A stretch of 10,000 nucleotides of DNA. It comes from Chondrilla cf. caribensis (lineage: Eukaryota; Porifera; Demospongiae; Chondrillida; Chondrillidae). Below, in pieces: positions 6,581-10,000 of the stretch. Under the pieces are notes generated by a model. That model worked only from the letters and a program-made list of their open reading frames with translations. It did no database searches and was not told the DNA's origin. The first letter of the stretch is position 1; each line of letters starts with the position of its first letter. The DNA lies in the NCBI GenBank assembly GCA_964020155.1, contig OZ026554.1, forward strand, positions 3,772,827 through 3,782,826. The letters run 5' to 3'. Made by a program: the position numbers and the translations under genes.

Positions 6581-9357
6581 CTGCAGGTCTGCATATGGTG
6601 GACATATAAATTATAATGTGGAATATACAAAAGATATACCATTGAAATACAACCAGTACACACATTCTACATACAAAGTATGTACAAATCCTTTTATCTG
6701 TACACGCATAAAACCTTTACAGGTAATGTGAAGTGGAACCAATTTATGTACAATTCATTTTATCTGTACACACATAAAAACCTGTGTACATACACATTGT
6801 ATAGCTACAGGCAATGTTAATGGAACCAATTGTGAAGGGAGTATTTGAAACCTCCACAAGAATGGTCCGATATATTAACATCACTTCTATTTGCAAATTT
6901 TAGGTATCCATGCACACAGAAGCCGAACAAGGTTAAAGGATTACTGTACGTTATACAGAGAATTACTCCATATCCACCCTCTCACGAAGGTGCAAATCTG
7001 ATTTGTTATTGAATATGTCACACAAAGTACAGGTGAAAGTCACCGAAGACACTAGTATTACTGTACATTACAGAGGATTACTTGATATCCTCTAAAGCTG
7101 TAAAACAAATACACTAATAAATTGCAACCACAATCGCCACCAGTCACCTACTGAATACGGATTTACATTTGAAGTAACATGTTTATCAGAGCACGTTGAG
7201 ACCATTGTCAGCAAACACTGTTCAGGTTGCCTTTGTAAGGTTTCATAGGTACAGTGAACGGTGGTGGAAATTGCCTGTGACCTGCTAGAAGCCATACAAA
7301 ATAACCATTGTACATTTCGTGGTCTTATAACATAGGTAATTGCGAAACTAAAGCCAGCCTGTATGTATGTACATATTATTTACATTAATAAATTGAATCA
7401 TTGATATTGATACTAATGAGAAAAATACTGCCAACAAGGAATAGAGTGCTGCAATATCGATTTCTTGTAAAGTAGCCAAATCGAATTTCATTAACGCAAC
7501 ATCCCTTAGCACGGATAGCTCTTATCACGAAGCATTCGTCAAGGCCCTACATTCATGGCTAATCTACACATACAGTGAATACTTGCTAATCCGTCACAAT
7601 TTGTTTTCAAAGAATATGATGGATTAGCACGTTTTGTGGATTAACTGGATATTCATTGATACTTGTACATTATATTGGTACTGGGAAATTGTGGCGGATT
7701 AAAAAGTTTGACAAATAAAGTGGTGTCAGATTAACGAGAATTTACTGTACATACATTATATTGTTATTGGACATCTCTAGGCATAATGATTTAAATCTAC
7801 CATCATCTCATTGTCAATCCAATTGACCAGTGAATAATCATTGTACCCTATTCCTTCAGTCTTAATCAAAGTTTTTTTCAGAGATTTTAGTTATTTGTGC
7901 CTGACTAAGCCTGAGAAAGGGTGAAACATAGCACTGAGTAATTATTGTTGTTTGAAGAAATTGCATTTACAGTTTGTGAAAATAGTCCTAATAAACCTCA
8001 ACATATTAGTATTATTAACTTAAAACTTCTGAAGTGGTCCATAGAGTTCACCTTGAAGAGGTTCGATTTCCGTGAACTACAGAACACTCCTTTGTTACTC
8101 AACTCATTAGAGACGCTCTGATTACTTTTTGCTCAACGACACATAATGAAGCTTTCCGGAAACATTCATTTTCATTGTACTTGTGTACAACATATCATAA
8201 ATTTTCATGTGTCACAATTGTGGTTTACCACTACACAAATAGGGATTTACTGTAGCAATGAACACAAAATACTTGTATATAGCTACACAGGTAAGCAGGT
8301 TGCAACTCACCCACAAAGGTATAGATCCATAACAATGTATTTCAGTCTTCCGGTGGAGCCGTAGGTGGGAGTGAGGAGACATCTATACCAAAACCACTGT
8401 CCCCAGGAGGTTATGATGCGACTAACCTGAGAGAACACCTCTCCTGTACACACTACATAAAAGAAATGGAGTCATATTTTAGAGTACACATCACATACTA
8501 AAACATACTACATTTTGCATAATTTACATTCAAACACTGCAACACATGATGGGAGCACACAAAGAGCAACACTTAACACTAAATACATCCATGTAAAAGC
8601 AAAGAAGTTGTGTTTTGAAGCGTATATTGCAATGAACACATGTCTTGCATACTTGACATTGAACCTGGCTACACATAAAGAAAAACACTAAACACTTAAA
8701 AGTAAAAAAATCGCACTTTTGAGGACATGCCTAAAATACTTGACATTAAAGTACTGCTACAGATAAGGACTCCGAGGCCACATGAAGAATATATTGTTAC
8801 ATCACACAAGACTACACTAATAGGCAATTACAACAATCATGTGGATTTTAAGAATCACAAGTAACATTCTGGTAATTGTGCATAATTTGTACATGCAACA
8901 AACACCCATAGAGTGATCCTCCTAGTCTAACTAACGGGAGTGTCCTGTATGTGTTATGTAAAAACATCACAACTGTGTGGGTGGAATGACAAAACATGTA
9001 GAATTGATGATTGAAATGACGACTAGACTACATGTGGAAATGAAGATAATTAACATAATAGTAAATACGTATATTAGGTCCTGTCATGCTGGCAGCCTAT
9101 CACCCAATACCATATACATGCAGGACAATACAATACCTACAGTACTTAGAGCAAAATATGTTGTAATACAAACTCACCACATTTTTCTATTCTTTTTGCA
9201 TTTTCTTCGTACTTATTCCCAAGTGTGTCTTCGGGATGTCCGAACAAAGCTGGATTCTTCCCGAGAACTTGATCTTCGGACCATCCCATGATCCAGGGTG
9301 CTCTGGATGGTGATGAGACGATGGAGTTATTGACAGGCAAGATCACACGTGTACTAC
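6108..9357 (-). CDS. Second bHLH-PAS-type transcription factor, C-terminal half (four exons)
   Basis: Exon model 9357-9178, 8452-8311, 7281-7148 and 6580-6108 gives 308 residues plus a TAA stop, with GT/AG sites and agreeing phases (1, 2, 1). The 5' exons would lie beyond 9357. Residues 1-106 are PAS-B: VNNSIVSSPS, then IMGWSEDQVLGKNPALFGHPED, which matches the PAS turn, (L/I)GKN and HPxD pattern, then VCTGEVFSQ, then ITSWGQWFWYR for the W-rich strand and LKYIVMDLYL for the last strand. Residues 176-194 (MDDVVKLAKLVLQQTK) suggest a short amphipathic helix. The tail is Ser/Trp-rich and acidic, ending DPIEDILANF. A nuclear DNA-binding dimer role follows from the family; the subfamily is unresolved. 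It runs convergently to the plus-strand gene and shares its PAS-B intron positions. Confidence 0.78.
6581..7147 (-). other. Intron of the minus-strand gene with two direct repeats
   Basis: 567 bp. Block 6681-6743 is partly repeated at 6747-6831: both start TGTACAA, share TTTTATCTGTACAC and GCATAAAA/ACATAAAA, and end TGGAACCAATT. A second imperfect pair, starting TTACTGTAC at 6941 and 7058 and ending ATATCC, has a 117-bp spacing. No gene signal was found. Confidence 0.55.
6681..6831. repeat. Imperfect tandem duplication in an intron
   Basis: The first copy is about 6681-6743, the second about 6747-6831. The second carries roughly 20 extra bases (TGTGTACATACACATTGTATAG region). The shared ends are TGTACAA and TGGAACCAATT. 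Confidence 0.6.
7148..7281 (-). CDS. Minus-strand gene exon: linker after PAS-B
   Basis: The acceptor TATGGCTTCTAGCAG ends at 7282 and the donor is GTGACT at 7147-7142. One base in, 44 codons, one base out, which is the only phase that joins both neighbours. It encodes SQAISTTVHCTYETLQRQPE, then QCLLTMVSTCSDKHVTS and NVNPYSV. No known motif is seen. The plus-strand gene has no matching exon, so its reality rests on phase and splice sites only; direct joining of 8311 to the last exon would break phase. Confidence 0.6.
7282..8310 (-). other. Intron of the minus-strand gene
   Basis: 1029 bp from GTGAGT to CTAGCAG, phase 2. It holds the 175-bp inverted-repeat element (7573-7747) and an unassigned open stretch at 7383-7557. 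Between 7750 and 8300 I see no gene; short CpG-containing runs near 8060-8160 gave no exon that fits the phase. Confidence 0.55.
7573..7747. mobile_element. 175-bp non-autonomous Tigger/pogo-like inverted-repeat element (copy B)
   Basis: Aligns to copy A at 3047-3221 over its full 175 bp without gaps, with 29 mismatches by hand count (about 83% identity), most of them transitions. The ends are CAGTGAATACTTGCTAATCC and, in reverse complement, CAGTAAATTCTCGTTAATC; TA flanks both sides. The best-kept part is the interior from about 7640 to 7690, including TTGTACATTATATTGGTACT. It carries no coding sequence. Confidence 0.82.
8311..8452 (-). CDS. Minus-strand gene exon: C-terminal PAS-B
   Basis: The acceptor ATTTCTTTTATGTAG ends at 8453; the donor is GTGAGT at 8310-8305. 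Two incoming bases complete Val, 46 codons follow, and two bases go out. It encodes CTGEVFSQVSRIITSWGQWF, then WYRCLLTPTYGSTGRLKYIV and MDLYLC. From the WFW motif to the exon end is 25 residues, exactly as in the plus-strand gene. A second AG after CTCTCAG at 8427 is in the same frame but in phase 0, which would not join to the upstream exon. Confidence 0.8.
8453..9177 (-). other. Intron of the minus-strand gene
   Basis: 725 bp, phase 1, from GTGAGT at 9177 to TATGTAG at 8453. It contains A-rich runs with near-repeats (AACACTTAACACTAAATAC and AAAACACTAAACACTTAAAA near 8568-8702) and no exon-like frame. Confidence 0.6.
9178..9357 (-). CDS. Minus-strand gene exon: N-terminal PAS-B
   Basis: On the minus strand the acceptor GTTGCTGCAACTTAG ends at 9358 and the donor GTGAGT occupies 9177-9172. 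The exon enters with two bases and leaves with one. It encodes STRVILPVNNSIVSSPS, then WIMGWSEDQVLGKNPALF, then GHPEDT and a helix ending AKRIEKC. The GWSE..LGKN...HPED pattern is a textbook PAS core. The open frame upstream of 9357 is degenerate minisatellite and is not counted. Confidence 0.78.
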
Positions 9358-9374
9358 CTAAGTTGCAGCAACCA

Positions 9375-9571
9375 ACATATGTACATAGTAGTACATGCAT
9401 ACATATGTACATAGTAGTACATGCATACATATGTACATAGTAGTACATGCATGCATACACATGTAGTAGTACATGCATACATATGTACGTACGTAGTAGT
9501 ACATGCATGCATACATATATACGTACATAGTAGTACATGCATACATACGTATGCAGTAGTGCATACAATAC
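9375..9571. repeat. Degenerate 26-bp minisatellite, about seven copies
   Basis: Three clean units start at 9375, 9401 and 9427, each beginning ACATATGTACATAGTAGTAC and ending ATGCAT. Four more diverged units of variable length follow, with GTAC/CGTAC and CATGCATG expansions. The array is almost wholly alternating or palindromic (GTAC, ATGCAT), and its Tyr/Cys/Met-rich open frames on the minus strand are repeat artefacts. It ends 15 bp from the acceptor of the minus-strand exon at 9357. Confidence 0.93.
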
Positions 9572-10000
9572 AGTGCATGCTGCATCCTACGAGATATGTA
9601 CAATTATACAGTTTGCAAAACACTGAAATTCCAAACCATGCAGATAAGGTACGTACATACGCTCATATGCTGGGTGAAATGTTCAAAATCTATTTCTCAC
9701 GTGAATGGTAGTTACAATAATAAAGTGCATATTAGGGTTGGCTGAATAACAACACACCATAGTATTGTATTGAAATTGACATAAATTGAAGATTTCAAAG
9801 ACATTCATACTCTGTCTCATAAGTAAAAAGTGATCACAAATACTTCCGGAGAATCGGGTGAAAATAGGTTTATATTCCGTGAATCACTCTGCTCAGCTAA
9901 TAATATCACAGCAAGAATACGAAAACACTGGCCATGTAGCCAAAGCTACACACATACATAACAGGTACATACATACATAAAAGGCACACACACACATGCA
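9572..10000. other. Upstream region of the minus-strand gene, no resolved exon
   Basis: An earlier exon ending in phase 1 is required but none was found that fits. Minus strand 9945-9817 has a 41-codon frame (RILAVILLAEQSDSRNINLF...) faintly like the PAS-A/PAS-B linker, but its donors are weak and give the wrong phase. The last 50 bases are CACATACATA-type microsatellite. Confidence 0.4.

Noticed and set aside
8146..8364. 72-codon plus-strand frame
   Set aside because: It overlaps the minus-strand PAS-B exon and intron and has no motif; it is a shadow.
9146..9711. Tyr/Cys/Met-rich minus-strand and His/Thr/Val-rich plus-strand frames
   Set aside because: They arise from the 26-bp minisatellite. 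Only the part below 9358 on the minus strand is PAS coding sequence.
9703..9820. Minus-strand frame MRQSMNVFEIFNLCQFQ... ending before a GTGAGA donor
   Set aside because: The ending HFIIVTTIHV superficially resembles a PAS strand, but phase does not fit the next exon and the rest shows no PAS pattern.
9817..9945. Upstream exon of the minus-strand PAS gene carrying a PAS-A/PAS-B linker
   Set aside because: VILLAEQ is only faintly like the LVxICEP linker; available donors (GTATTT, GTGATC) are weak and leave phase 0 where phase 1 is needed.

Overview
The window looks like animal nuclear DNA: AT-rich, CpG-poor, full of microsatellites and minisatellites, with split genes whose exons are short and bounded by GT/AG sites. 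A sponge or another early-branching invertebrate would fit the short introns and compact layout, but that is a guess; no diagnostic gene was seen. The exon models were built by hand from open frames, splice signals and intron phase.

Two genes can be supported, and both end in this window. On the plus strand (240-2181) lie the last four exons of a bHLH-PAS-type transcription factor: the linker after PAS-A, a PAS-B domain split over three exons, and a long Ser/Pro-rich last exon with a near-perfect 63-codon tandem duplication. On the minus strand (9357 down to 6108) lie the last four exons of a second gene of the same type: a PAS-B domain over two exons, a linker exon and a long last exon. The two genes point towards each other. 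The two introns they share in PAS-B occur at the same aligned positions with the same phases (1 and 2), so they are probably an old inverted duplicate pair. The N-terminal bHLH and PAS-A regions would lie outside the window on both sides.

Layout: 1-231 26-bp minisatellite ending at a splice acceptor; 240-2181 plus-strand gene with a (CA)40 tract in its second intron; 2182-2790 presumed 3' UTR and AT-rich spacer; 2791-3958 weak minus-strand exon-like fragments (one with an in-frame stop) around a 175-bp inverted-repeat element (3047-3221); 3959-5458 spacer without a supported gene; 5459-5530 21-bp tandem repeat; 5527-5831 CpG-rich stretch with open frames on both strands; 5832-6107 presumed 3' UTR or spacer; 6108-9357 minus-strand gene with a second 175-bp element in an intron; 9375-9571 a second 26-bp minisatellite next to the first minus-strand exon; 9572-10000 no resolved exon.

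In the cell, bHLH-PAS proteins bind DNA as dimers. PAS-B normally supports dimerisation or ligand sensing, and the tail recruits coactivators. Whether these two proteins partner each other cannot be read from the sequence.
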